Shown in pieces: positions 8,416 through 16,436 of a DNA stretch of 64,000 nucleotides. Position 1 is the stretch's first letter; the number at the start of each line of letters is the position of its first letter. The DNA is from Pseudomonas taiwanensis DSM 21245 (GTDB taxonomy: Bacteria > Pseudomonadota > Gammaproteobacteria > Pseudomonadales > Pseudomonadaceae). Under the pieces are notes generated by a model. It searched no databases. It was given only the letters and a program-made list of their open reading frames with translations, and was not told the DNA's origin. A program made the position numbers and the translations under genes. The stretch lies in contig NZ_KE384451.1 in the NCBI RefSeq assembly GCF_000425785.1, positions 1 through 64,000 on the forward strand, read 5' to 3'.

Positions 8416-8719
8416 CGGATGAAGGGCTGAGCATCTCGATGAGCTGGATATCGAAATCGCGCTCCAGGTAGTCCATGCGCTTTTCAAAGAATTCGCGCAT
8501 GTGCGGCAAGGCCGAGTGCTCATCCAGGGCGGCCTTGCTGGCCCAGACTTCGTAGAACACGAACAGGGTCGGGTCTTGCTTGTCGCGCAGCATGTGGTAT
8601 TCGACGCAGCCCGGTTCCTGGCGGCTCGGTTCTACGTACGCCCGGAACAGGGTTTCAAAGGCTTCGGACTTTTCAGGACGGGTTTTGGCCTTGAGGATGA
8701 AGGCGTGCTGCTCGCTCAT
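8405..8719 (-). CDS. YgiN-like quinol monooxygenase (ABM domain)
   Basis: 104 residues, a single antibiotic biosynthesis monooxygenase (ABM) ferredoxin-like fold. Typical positions are visible: an early strand HAFILKAKTRPEK, EPGCVEYHMLRDKQDP, then FYEVWASKAALDEHSALPH with the conserved His. Such proteins act as cofactor-less dimers on quinols or related aromatics. The divergent neighbour is mdaB, and in E. coli mdaB and ygiN form a quinone redox pair, so a role in quinone/quinol turnover is likely. It overlaps the TauE gene end by 11 bases, tail to tail. Confidence 0.85.
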   Translation of the reverse strand: MSEQHAFILKAKTRPEKSEAFETLFRAYVEPSRQEPGCVEYHMLRDKQDPTLFVFYEVWASKAALDEHSALPHMREFFEKRMDYLERDFDIQLIEMLSPSSASR

Positions 8720-8764
8720 GGGGGGTGCCTCTAAGGTTGAATGACTGAAACGATTCTAAGGCAA

Positions 8765-8808
8765 CAATGGCCGAACCATTGATGATTTCAAGGCAAAAGT
8801 ATTTTGCC
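8765..8808. promoter_or_regulatory. two 17-bp palindromes between the monooxygenase gene and mdaB
   Basis: CAATGG-N5-CCATTG (8765-8781) and GGCAAAA-GTA-TTTTGCC (8792-8808) are both perfect inverted repeats in the 197-base divergent region. Their spacing suggests operator sites for one or two regulators. The LysR gene downstream of mdaB (9633) is the obvious candidate, but this is inference. Confidence 0.55.
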
Positions 8809-8916
8809 CCAAGGCCGCTTTTTCTCAGCTTGCCCGCTCCGTAACCTGCCGCCATCCCATTCGGCTCGATCGGCAGGCGCAGCGCCTCGGATCGACACCC
8901 ACGTTCGAGGTTACCC

Positions 8917-9507
8917 ATGAAAAAGATCCTGTTGCTCAACGGCGGCAAGCAGTTCGCCCATTCCGACGGTCGTCTGAACCAGACCCTGCACGATGCGGCG
9001 GTTGCCTACCTGGACCGCGCCGGTTTCGATGTGCGGGAAACGTTCATCGATGGCGGCTACGACGTCGCTGAAGAAGTGCAGAAGTACCTGTGGGCCGATG
9101 TGGTCATCTACCAGATGCCAGGTTGGTGGATGGGCGCGCCGTGGACCGTGAAGAAGTACATCGACGAAGTCTTTACCGCAGGCCATGGCAGCCTCTACGC
9201 CAACGATGGTCGCACCCGGTCGGATGCCTCGCAGAAGTACGGCAGCGGCGGACTCGTGCAGGGCAAGCAGTACATGATTTCGGCGACCTGGAATGCTCCT
9301 GAGCAAGCCTTCGACGACCCGACCGACTTCTTCGAAGGTAAAGGTGTGGATGCGGTGTACTTCCCGTTCCACAAGGCCAATCAGTTCCTCGGCATGACTG
9401 GTTTGCCGACGTTCCTGGCGGTGGATGTGATGAAGCGGCCTGACGTACCGGCGGCGCTGGCAGCGTATGAGGCGCACCTGGGAGAGGTGTTCGGCAAGCA
9501 AGGGTAA
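8917..9507 (+). CDS. mdaB: NADPH:quinone reductase MdaB
   Basis: 196 residues, a flavodoxin-like-fold FAD quinone reductase. It starts with the MdaB signature MKKILLLNGGKQFAHSDGRL and continues with QMPGWWMGAPWTVKKYIDEV, the family's flavin/quinone region. It should reduce quinones by two electrons in the cytosol, avoiding semiquinone radicals. It is divergent from a YgiN-like monooxygenase gene and followed 125 bases later by a LysR gene on the same strand, so these three probably form a quinone-stress module. Confidence 0.93.
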   Translation: MKKILLLNGGKQFAHSDGRLNQTLHDAAVAYLDRAGFDVRETFIDGGYDVAEEVQKYLWADVVIYQMPGWWMGAPWTVKKYIDEVFTAGHGSLYANDGRTRSDASQKYGSGGLVQGKQYMISATWNAPEQAFDDPTDFFEGKGVDAVYFPFHKANQFLGMTGLPTFLAVDVMKRPDVPAALAAYEAHLGEVFGKQG

Positions 9508-9517
9508 CGGTTTCGCG

Positions 9518-9563
9518 GTGCCTGTGCCGGCCTCATCGTCGGCGAGCCGGCGCCTGCAGGCAC
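9518..9563. repeat. REP-like hairpin downstream of mdaB
   Basis: GTGCCTG (9518-9524) pairs with CAGGCAC (9557-9563), and the interior CGTCGGCGAGCCGGCG is GC-rich and self-complementary. It could terminate mdaB transcription or be a REP remnant. Confidence 0.5.
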
Positions 9564-9632
9564 TGTGCTTGACTTGCGCAGTGCCCGGCGACCCGCTATC
9601 AATCACAGCACTTTTCGATACAGGCCTGCCAC

Positions 9633-10529
9633 GTGAAAACCCGATCCGAAGAACTCCAGGTTTTCGTCGCCGTCATCGACAGCGGCTCCATTTCCGCCGC
9701 TGCCGAGCAACTGGGCCAGACGCCGTCTGCTGTCAGCCGCACCCTGTCGCGTCTGGAGGCCAAACTCGATACCACGCTGGTCAACCGTACCACCCGACGC
9801 ATGGACCTGACCGAAGAAGGCCGCTTCTTCCTTGAGCGCTCGCGGCTCGTCCTCGAACAGATGGATGAAATGGAAGAGCGTCTGTCGATGAACCGCCAGA
9901 CCCCCTCCGGCCGCCTGCGTATCAACGCCGCTGCCCCGTTCATGCTCCATGCCATCCTGCCGTGGATTGGCGAGTTCCGGCGCCTGTACCCCGGCATCGA
10001 GCTGGAGCTGAACACCGACGACCTGATCATCGACCTTCTGGAGCAAAGCACCGACGTGGCCATTCGCATCGGTGAACTGGCCGATTCGAGCCTGCATGCG
10101 CGTTCGCTGGGGTGCAGCCCCGTGCAGGTGCTGGCCAGCCCGGCCTACCTGGAGCGGCACGGCGCGCCGCAGCGAGTGGAAGACCTCGACGACCACTGCT
10201 TGCTCGGCTTCAGCCAACCCGAGGTGCTCAATCAATGGCCGCTGCGCCATGCGCACGGCGATCGCTGGACGATTCGTCCGGCACTCATCGCTTCGAGCGG
10301 CGAAACCCTGCGCCAGTTGGCCTTGGCGGGAGAGGGCATCGTCAGCCTCTCGCACTTCATGACCCACGAGGACATTCGTACCGGTCGTCTTCAGGTCGTG
10401 CTGGGCGATGCCAACAATGGCTACCGGCAGCCGATCAACGCGGTGTACTACCGCAACACGCAATTGGCCCTGCGTATCCAGTGCTTCCTGGATTTCATCC
10501 AGAACAAATTGGCGATGTACGCCTGCTGA
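9633..10529 (+). CDS. LysR-family transcriptional regulator (CrgA/AaeR-like)
   Basis: 298 residues. The N-terminal DNA-binding region has SGSISAAAEQLGQTPSAVSR as the helix-turn-helix, then RTTRRMDLTEEG. The effector domain begins near residue 95 (SGRLRINAAAPFML). The GTG start at 9633 aligns with the usual LysR N-terminus. It lies downstream of mdaB on the same strand and may regulate mdaB and the divergent monooxygenase, where two palindromes are seen. The inducer is probably a quinone or phenolic, by analogy only. Confidence 0.88.
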   Translation: MKTRSEELQVFVAVIDSGSISAAAEQLGQTPSAVSRTLSRLEAKLDTTLVNRTTRRMDLTEEGRFFLERSRLVLEQMDEMEERLSMNRQTPSGRLRINAAAPFMLHAILPWIGEFRRLYPGIELELNTDDLIIDLLEQSTDVAIRIGELADSSLHARSLGCSPVQVLASPAYLERHGAPQRVEDLDDHCLLGFSQPEVLNQWPLRHAHGDRWTIRPALIASSGETLRQLALAGEGIVSLSHFMTHEDIRTGRLQVVLGDANNGYRQPINAVYYRNTQLALRIQCFLDFIQNKLAMYAC

Positions 10530-10732
10530 GTTGCCTGGGGGCGACAATTGCTGTCCAAGGGCGGCGAAAGCTCCTAGGCTCTGTACGAAAAGCGTTGATA
10601 CTCGGTGATGCTGCGTTGAAAACAGCCTGACCTTCGTCTCAAGACTTTTCACACAGAGCCGAAGGTTGTTTGCACGGTCGGTAAGTTCCGGTATTACTGA
10701 CCGATCAACAAAAACAACACCAAGGAAGTGTT

Positions 10733-12400
10733 ATGCGTAACGTCCTGTTCACGTCCATGGCTCTCGGAGCCGCGATTCTGAGCTGTTCTTCGGCTTACGC
10801 CGTAACCCTTGAGGGCGCAGCGGTGGCTGCACCTGATCAATATGGTGCGCAGGTGGCCGCCGATATCCTGAAGAAAGGCGGCAACGCAGTGGACGCCGCA
10901 GTGGCCACTGCCTTCACCCTGGCGGTGACCTACCCTGAGGCAGGCAACATCGGCGGTGGTGGTTTCATGACCCTGTTCGTCGACGGCAAGCCCTATTTCC
11001 TCGACTACCGCGAAGTGGCGCCCAAAGCTGCAACGCGCAACATGTACCTGGACGAAAAAGGCGAGGTGATCGAGAACCTCAGCCTGGTCGGCGCCCGCGC
11101 AGCAGGCGTGCCTGGCACTGTCATGGGCTTGTGGGAAGCGCACCAGAAGTTCGGCAAGTTGCCCTGGAGCGAACTGCTGACCCCCGCCATCGGCTATGCC
11201 AAGAATGGCTTCAAGGTCGCGCAGAAACAGTACCAGTACCGTGACGACGCCCAGGGCCTGTTCAAGGCGGGCACCAACTTCAACGACTACTTTTCCAGCA
11301 TGAAGGTCGGCGAGCTGTTCAAGCAGCCGGAAATGGCGCAAACCCTCGAGCGCATCGCCGACAAAGGTGCCAGCGAGTTCTACCAGGGCAAGACCGCCGA
11401 TTTGCTGGTGGCGCAGATGCAAGCCGACAAAGGCCTGATCACCAAGGAAGACCTCAAGGACTACAAGGCCATCTGGCGCCAACCGATGGCAATCGACTGG
11501 CGTGGCAATGTGGTCTACACCGCTCCGCCGCCCAGCTCGGGAGGCGTTGCCCTGGCGCAATTGCTGGGCATCAAGGCCAACCGCGAAGCTGACTTCAAGG
11601 GCGTGGAGCACAACTCGGCGCGCTACATCCACTTGTTGGCCGAAATCGAAAAGCGGGTGTTCGCCGACCGTGCCGACTACCTGGGCGACCCGGCCTTCAC
11701 CCAGGTGCCGGTGGACAAGCTGATTGCCAAGGACTATCTGGCCAAGCGCGCAGCCCAGGTCAACCCGAATGCCATCTCCGATACCGATGGCGTCAAGCCG
11801 GGGCTGGAGTCGCACCAGACCACGCACTTCTCCATCGTCGACAAGCAGGGCAACGCCGTCAGTAACACCTACACCCTGAACCTCGACTACGGCAGCGGCG
11901 TAGTGGTCAAGGGGGCGGGCTTCCTGCTCAACGATGAGATGGACGACTTCAGTGCCAAGCCTGGCGCAGCCAATGCCTTCGGTGTGGTGGGAGGCGCGGC
12001 CAATGCCATCGAACCTGGCAAACGCATGCTCTCGTCCATGAGCCCGAGCCTGATGACGCGCGATGGCAAGGTGGTGCTGGTGATCGGTACGCCAGGCGGC
12101 TCGCGGATCTTCACCTCGATCTTCCAGGTGATGAACAACTTGTACGACTATGGCATGCCGCTTGAGAAGGCAGTCGCGGCCCAGCGCGTGCACCATCAGT
12201 TGTTGCCCAAGGACACCCTCTACTATGACAGTTATGCACCGCTCACCGGGCCAGTGGCGGATGAGCTGAGGAAGATGGGTTATGTGCTGGAGGACCAGGG
12301 CTGGGAGATGGGTGATATCCAGGCGATCCGGGTGACGGGAGAAAAGCTTGAGACGGCCTCTGACCCGCGTGGACGTGGGGTAGGGATGATCGTCAAGTGA
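10733..12400 (+). CDS. ggt: gamma-glutamyltransferase (periplasmic)
   Basis: 555 residues. A signal peptide is visible at residues 1 to about 23 (SSAYA cleavage region). The proenzyme self-cleaves before Thr363 in ESHQTTHFSIVD to give large and small subunits, and Thr363 then serves as the nucleophile. GNIGGGGFMTLF and YGSGVVVKGAGFLLNDEMDD are further family signatures. It hydrolyses or transfers gamma-glutamyl groups from glutathione and related compounds in the periplasm. AAGGAAG precedes the ATG. It is a single gene, convergent with the chemoreceptor gene. Confidence 0.95.
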   Translation: MRNVLFTSMALGAAILSCSSAYAVTLEGAAVAAPDQYGAQVAADILKKGGNAVDAAVATAFTLAVTYPEAGNIGGGGFMTLFVDGKPYFLDYREVAPKAATRNMYLDEKGEVIENLSLVGARAAGVPGTVMGLWEAHQKFGKLPWSELLTPAIGYAKNGFKVAQKQYQYRDDAQGLFKAGTNFNDYFSSMKVGELFKQPEMAQTLERIADKGASEFYQGKTADLLVAQMQADKGLITKEDLKDYKAIWRQPMAIDWRGNVVYTAPPPSSGGVALAQLLGIKANREADFKGVEHNSARYIHLLAEIEKRVFADRADYLGDPAFTQVPVDKLIAKDYLAKRAAQVNPNAISDTDGVKPGLESHQTTHFSIVDKQGNAVSNTYTLNLDYGSGVVVKGAGFLLNDEMDDFSAKPGAANAFGVVGGAANAIEPGKRMLSSMSPSLMTRDGKVVLVIGTPGGSRIFTSIFQVMNNLYDYGMPLEKAVAAQRVHHQLLPKDTLYYDSYAPLTGPVADELRKMGYVLEDQGWEMGDIQAIRVTGEKLETASDPRGRGVGMIVK

Positions 12401-12427
12401 TACTGGACTGACCGTGCTGACGCATTC

Positions 12428-12467
12428 GCGGGTGAACCCGCCCCCACCGGTACGGCGCCTTGCGCCG
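12428..12467. terminator. paired hairpins between convergent ggt and mcpS
   Basis: GCGGGT-GA-ACCCGC (12428-12441) and CGGCGC-CTT-GCGCCG (12453-12467) lie in the 108-base convergent gap. Neither has a clear T-run. They may be REP-type elements acting as bidirectional terminators. Confidence 0.4.
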
Positions 12468-12508
12468 ATTCCGTGGGAGCGGTTCTACCCGCCAAGGCCA
12501 TCTCTCGG

Positions 12509-14428
12509 TCAAACGCGGAACTGACTGACCAGCATCTGCAGGTGCCCACCCAGGCGAGCCAGCTCCACGCTGGAGGCCGCCGTCTCGTCACTGGCCGCCG
12601 CGGTCTGCTCCGACACATCCCGGACATTGAGGATGCTACGGCTGATTTCCTCGGCCACGGCGCTCTGCTGCTCGGCCGCTGCCGCGATCTGCTGGTTCAT
12701 CGACTGGATGTTCGACACCGTACTGGTGATGCTTTCCAGCGATGCACCGGCCTTGCGCGCCAGCTCGACGCTGCTGTCGGTCAGGGTGCGGCTACCTTGC
12801 ATGGCGTTGGCCACCTGCTGGGTGCCACTTTGTAGGCTGGCCACCAGCTCTTCGATCTCTTCGGTGGATTTCTGCGTACGCTGGGCCAAACCGCGCACCT
12901 CGTCGGCGACCACCGCGAAACCACGGCCGGCCTCGCCAGCACGGGCCGCTTCGATGGCGGCGTTCAGGGCCAGCAGGTTGGTCTGCTCGGCGACCGACTT
13001 GATCACGTCCATGACGCTGCCTATCTTCTGGCTCTCCTGCTGCAGCAGGTTCATGGCCTCGGTAGAACGGTGTACTTCCTCGGCCAGGCGCTCGATCTGG
13101 CTGATCGCTTCACCGACCACGCGATCACCGGCCCGGGCTTCGCCGTCGGCACCGGTGGCGGCATGGGAAGCGTGTTCGGCATTGCGCGCCACTTCCTGAA
13201 CCGTGGCGGCCATTTCATGCATGGCCGTGGCGACCTGGTCGGTTTCGACTTTCTGGCTGTTGGCGCCGGCGCTGGTCTGCTCGGTGACGGCCGAAAGCTC
13301 CTCGGCGGCGCTGGCGATTTGGGTAACCCCGTCGCGAATGCCGGAGATCAGTTCGCGCAGGGTGGTGCCCATGCGGGCGATGCCCTGCTGCAGCACACCG
13401 ATTTCGTCGCGGCGGGTCACCCGCAGATCGTGGGTGAGGTCGCCGCCAGCGATCCGTTCCACCGCGTGCAAGGTTTCGCGCAGCGGGCGGGTGATCTGGC
13501 GGGTGATGATGACCGCCGCCAGCACACCTACCAGCAGTGCCAGCAGGGTGGCGATGGTCTGCAGGCTGCGGGCCTGGGTGCTTTCCGCGTCACGACGCTC
13601 AAGTTGGATCTTGTACAGCGCATCGCTGCGCTTGACGATGTCCGCGCCCTGTACGGTCATTTCCGCGCGTGCAGTGGTGATACCGGCGACGGCATCGCGG
13701 AACTGACGCACGGCATCCCGGTAGGCCTGCACCGACTGCTCGAACTGCTGCAGGCGGTTGGCGTCGCCAGGCAGTTGGCGCTTGAGGGTTTCGACTTCAG
13801 CCAGCGCCGCGTCGAGCTGGCGCAATGCGGCTTGTTCGTTGGCAGCAGTGTTGTCGGCAATGTAGCCGCGTACATCGATGCGCACCTGCAACAATTGCTG
13901 GCGGGTCTTGCTGATCAGTTGGTACTGGGCCAGACGCACGCTGTCGGTCTCTGGGCGGGCCATGACCTCCTCGCTGAGGGTGTCCATGGCTTGGTCAGCC
14001 TTGATGGCCGAGCTGTTCATGGCTTCGCGGGCCGCCAGGGAGTTCTTGTAACCGGCGCGCATCTTGTTCAGCGACACCTTGTACTCGCTGATGGTCTGGC
14101 CCAGTTCATTGAGCAGCTTGACGTTCTCTGGGCTCTTGAAGGTATTGGCCAGGTATTGCTGCTGCTTGCTGAAGGCATCGAGCTTGGCCTGGGTATTGGC
14201 TGCCGCTGCGTCATCGCCGTTGGCGATCATGTATTGCAGGCGCGCGACCCGAAGGTCGGTCAGGTCTTTGTTGAGCTGACCGATGTCGCCCATCCAATTG
14301 CTACGGTCGATCAGGCTGCCCAGACTGGTCCAGCCAGTCAGGGCCAGCAGGCCGGTCAGGACAAGGACCAGGCCAAAGCCCAGGCCCAGCTTGAGGTTTA
14401 CGCTGATGTTGGCGAACCAGCTGTTCAT
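12509..14428 (-). CDS. mcpS: methyl-accepting chemotaxis protein, McpS-type (TCA-cycle acids)
   Basis: 639 residues. The order is: first membrane helix (about 10-32), a long all-helical periplasmic domain of the HBM (double helical bundle) type (about 35-285), second membrane helix (about 287-307), HAMP, then the signalling domain with the hairpin NAAIEAARAGEAGRGFAVVA. Arg60, Arg63, Arg183 and Arg254 fall at the positions I recall for the malate/succinate pocket of P. putida McpS, so attraction to TCA-cycle intermediates is likely. A FliA-type -10 lies upstream. The neighbours (ggt, pcaHG) match the McpS locus. Confidence 0.9.
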   Translation of the reverse strand: MNSWFANISVNLKLGLGFGLVLVLTGLLALTGWTSLGSLIDRSNWMGDIGQLNKDLTDLRVARLQYMIANGDDAAAANTQAKLDAFSKQQQYLANTFKSPENVKLLNELGQTISEYKVSLNKMRAGYKNSLAAREAMNSSAIKADQAMDTLSEEVMARPETDSVRLAQYQLISKTRQQLLQVRIDVRGYIADNTAANEQAALRQLDAALAEVETLKRQLPGDANRLQQFEQSVQAYRDAVRQFRDAVAGITTARAEMTVQGADIVKRSDALYKIQLERRDAESTQARSLQTIATLLALLVGVLAAVIITRQITRPLRETLHAVERIAGGDLTHDLRVTRRDEIGVLQQGIARMGTTLRELISGIRDGVTQIASAAEELSAVTEQTSAGANSQKVETDQVATAMHEMAATVQEVARNAEHASHAATGADGEARAGDRVVGEAISQIERLAEEVHRSTEAMNLLQQESQKIGSVMDVIKSVAEQTNLLALNAAIEAARAGEAGRGFAVVADEVRGLAQRTQKSTEEIEELVASLQSGTQQVANAMQGSRTLTDSSVELARKAGASLESITSTVSNIQSMNQQIAAAAEQQSAVAEEISRSILNVRDVSEQTAAASDETAASSVELARLGGHLQMLVSQFRV

Positions 14429-14515
14429 GCACGCTCTCCAGAAAAATGATTTCGCTCGCTTGATCTTCGATCGCTAGGCGTTGTTCTTCTGGGTGCCTGC
14501 TGATTCGTGCAGCAG

Positions 14516-14523
14516 TTATCGGC
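14516..14523 (-). promoter_or_regulatory. FliA (sigma-28) type -10 element for mcpS
   Basis: On the minus strand the sequence is exactly GCCGATAA, 88 bases before the chemoreceptor ATG. TCAG lies 14 bases further upstream as a weak -35. This is the flagellar/chemotaxis sigma factor consensus, fitting for a chemoreceptor gene. Confidence 0.6.
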
Positions 14524-14535
14524 AAGAAAAACGGA

Positions 14536-14556
14536 AGCTGAAACGCTTTTTCAGCT
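14536..14556 (-). terminator. Rho-independent terminator of the metallopeptidase gene
   Basis: Read on the minus strand, AGCTGAAA-AAGCG-TTTCAGCT forms an 8-bp stem followed by TCCGTTTTTC. It lies 65 bases past the metallopeptidase stop codon. Its tail abuts the FliA-like promoter of mcpS. Confidence 0.6.
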
Positions 14557-14565
14557 GATTTGTAA

Positions 14566-14595
14566 CCTTATGAAAACGTTTGCGTTTTCATAAGG
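14566..14595. repeat. 30-bp perfect hairpin CCTTATGAAAACG/CGTTTTCATAAGG
   Basis: A 13-bp perfect stem with a TTTG loop lies 25 bases past the metallopeptidase stop codon. There is no T-run on either side. Its low GC content sets it apart from the surrounding REPs. It may be a transcript-end stabiliser or a protein-binding site. Confidence 0.5.
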
Positions 14596-14620
14596 CCGTG
14601 GGTGGACTTACCCGTGAATC

Positions 14621-15505
14621 TCAAAGATTCCGCGCACTGAAGGTATCGCAGCTGTTCACATCCCCCTGGGCGAAACCGGTCTTGAACCAACGCACCCGTT
14701 GTTGCGAAGTGCCATGGGTGAACGAATCGGGCACCACGCGCCCTTGGCCCTGCTGTTGCAGGCGGTCGTCACCGATGGCATTGGCGGCATTGAGCGCTTC
14801 TTCGACATCACCCGGCTCAAGCCAGTTGAGCCGCTGCTGCGCCTGATAAGCCCAGACGCCGGCCAGGCAGTCGGCCTGCAGTTCCTGGCGTACCAGCAGG
14901 CCATTGTCGCCCTCCATGCGCTGGCCGTTGCGCCGCGCGGCATCGACCTTGGCCGACACGCCGAGCAGGGTCTGCACGTGGTGACCGATCTCATGGGCGA
15001 TGACATAGGCTTGGGCGAAGTCGCCTGCGGCAGCGAAACGGGTTTCCATTTCACGGAAGAAGGTCATGTCCAGGTACACCCGTTGGTCCGCCGGGCAGTA
15101 GAACGGGCCCACCGCCGCCGAGGCAAAGCCGCAGGCCGAGTTGACCTGGCCGCTGAACAGCACGAGCTTGGGGTCGCGGTATTGCTTGCCGGCCTGGGAG
15201 AACAGAGCCTTCCAGGTATCTTCGGTGTCGCCGAGGATCGAGGCGACGAACTCGGCCTGCTCGTCGTTGGCCGGCGGCGCCTTGCCGCCAGCCCCACTGG
15301 GGACTTGTTGCTGCTGTTCCATCTGCCCGGCGAGCTGGCCAAGGATCTGCAGAGGGTCCTGTCCGGTGAGCCAGCCAATGCCGACGATCAGTAGGATTGC
15401 ACCCAGCCCCAGCCCCTTGCCGCCGCCAAAGCGCATGCCGCCGCCACCACCTTCGCCTCGGGCATCGACCACATTGTCGCTGCGTCGGCCTTTTCGCCAT
15501 TCCAT
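14621..15505 (-). CDS. neutral zinc metallopeptidase (YpfJ/KPN_02809 family)
   Basis: 294 residues. A charged, glycine-rich N-terminus (residues 10-30) leads into one membrane helix (about 31-47). The remainder is the putative neutral zinc metallopeptidase domain. The active-site HEIGH is at residues 171-175, followed by HVQTLLG. CGFASAAVGPFYCPADQ, earlier in the chain, is a family signature. The protein is probably anchored in the inner membrane with its catalytic domain in the periplasm. GGAG precedes the ATG. The substrate is unknown, and the gene stands alone between mcpS and pcaH. Confidence 0.9.
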   Translation of the reverse strand: MEWRKGRRSDNVVDARGEGGGGGMRFGGGKGLGLGAILLIVGIGWLTGQDPLQILGQLAGQMEQQQQVPSGAGGKAPPANDEQAEFVASILGDTEDTWKALFSQAGKQYRDPKLVLFSGQVNSACGFASAAVGPFYCPADQRVYLDMTFFREMETRFAAAGDFAQAYVIAHEIGHHVQTLLGVSAKVDAARRNGQRMEGDNGLLVRQELQADCLAGVWAYQAQQRLNWLEPGDVEEALNAANAIGDDRLQQQGQGRVVPDSFTHGTSQQRVRWFKTGFAQGDVNSCDTFSARNL

Positions 15506-15584
15506 GAAGTGCGCTCCAGAGCGTGAAACATGAAGACATAGGTTAGTTCAGTGCAGCGCAACCTGTTAGCCCTGGGTAGAGATG

Positions 15585-15602
15585 CATAACCATTTGGTTA
15601 TG
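15585..15602. promoter_or_regulatory. PcaQ-like operator upstream of pcaHG
   Basis: CATAACC-ATTT-GGTTATG is a perfect 18-bp palindrome 105 bases before the pcaH ATG. It fits ATAACC-N4-GGTTA, the site I recall for the LysR protein PcaQ in rhizobia. No pcaQ gene lies nearby in this window. Confidence 0.55.
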
Positions 15603-15706
15603 TAATTGGCGCGTGTTTTCAATATTCATCCCGCGCGACTTATCTGAAACTGCAAGTCCGCCTGTCATCCACAGGCGTTCTGATAATTCCAAGAGAGGAA
15701 ATCGGC

Positions 15707-16426
15707 ATGCCCGCTCAGGACAACAGCCGCTTCGTGATCCGTGATCGCAACTGGCACCCCAAGGCCCTCACGCCCGACTACAAGACGTCCGTTGCCCGCT
15801 CTCCGCGCCAGGCTCTGGTCAGTATTCCGCAGTCGATCAGCGAAACCACCGGTCCGGACTTTTCCCACCTGGGCTTTGGCCCGCACGACCATGACCTGCT
15901 GCTGAACTTCAACAATGGTGGCCTGCCGATCGGCGAGCGCATCATCGTGTCCGGCCGCGTCGTCGACCAGTACGGCAAGCCTGTGCCGAACACCCTGGTC
16001 GAGATGTGGCAAGCCAACGCCGGTGGTCGCTACCGGCACAAGAACGACCGTTACCTGGCGCCGCTGGACCCGAACTTCGGTGGTGTCGGCCGCTGCCTGA
16101 CCGACCGTGACGGCTACTACAGCTTCCGCACCATCAAGCCCGGTCCGTACCCATGGCGCAACGGCCCGAACGACTGGCGTCCGGCGCACATCCACTTCTC
16201 CATCAGCGGCCCGTCGATTGCCACCAAACTGATCACCCAGCTGTACTTCGAAGGTGATCCGTTGATTCCGATGTGCCCGATCGTCAAGTCGATCGCCAAC
16301 CCCGAAGCCGTGCAGCAGTTGATCGCCAAGCTCGACATGAGCAACGCCAACCCCATGGACTGCCTGGCGTACCGCTTCGACATCGTGCTGCGTGGCCAGC
16401 GCAAGACCCACTTCGAGAACTGCTGA
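15707..16426 (+). CDS. pcaH: protocatechuate 3,4-dioxygenase beta subunit
   Basis: 239 residues. It forms the iron-bearing half of the enzyme that opens protocatechuate between its hydroxyls to give beta-carboxy-cis,cis-muconate, entering the beta-ketoadipate pathway. The Fe(III) ligands are visible as Tyr109, Tyr148, His161 and His163, numbered with Met1; removing Met gives the classical 108/147/160/162. They sit in GGRYRH, GPYPWR and RPAHIHF. GAGAGGAA precedes the ATG. pcaG follows after 10 bases. A PcaQ-like palindrome lies upstream. Confidence 0.97.
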   Translation: MPAQDNSRFVIRDRNWHPKALTPDYKTSVARSPRQALVSIPQSISETTGPDFSHLGFGPHDHDLLLNFNNGGLPIGERIIVSGRVVDQYGKPVPNTLVEMWQANAGGRYRHKNDRYLAPLDPNFGGVGRCLTDRDGYYSFRTIKPGPYPWRNGPNDWRPAHIHFSISGPSIATKLITQLYFEGDPLIPMCPIVKSIANPEAVQQLIAKLDMSNANPMDCLAYRFDIVLRGQRKTHFENC

Positions 16427-16436
16427 GGACCCCGAC

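Noticed and set aside
10694..12196. 500-codon minus-strand open frame opposite ggt
   Set aside because: Antisense shadow; ggt itself has a signal peptide and active-site motifs.
13070..14449. 459-codon plus-strand open frame opposite mcpS
   Set aside because: Glycine/glutamine-rich shadow without any domain; the chemoreceptor frame is complete and recognisable.
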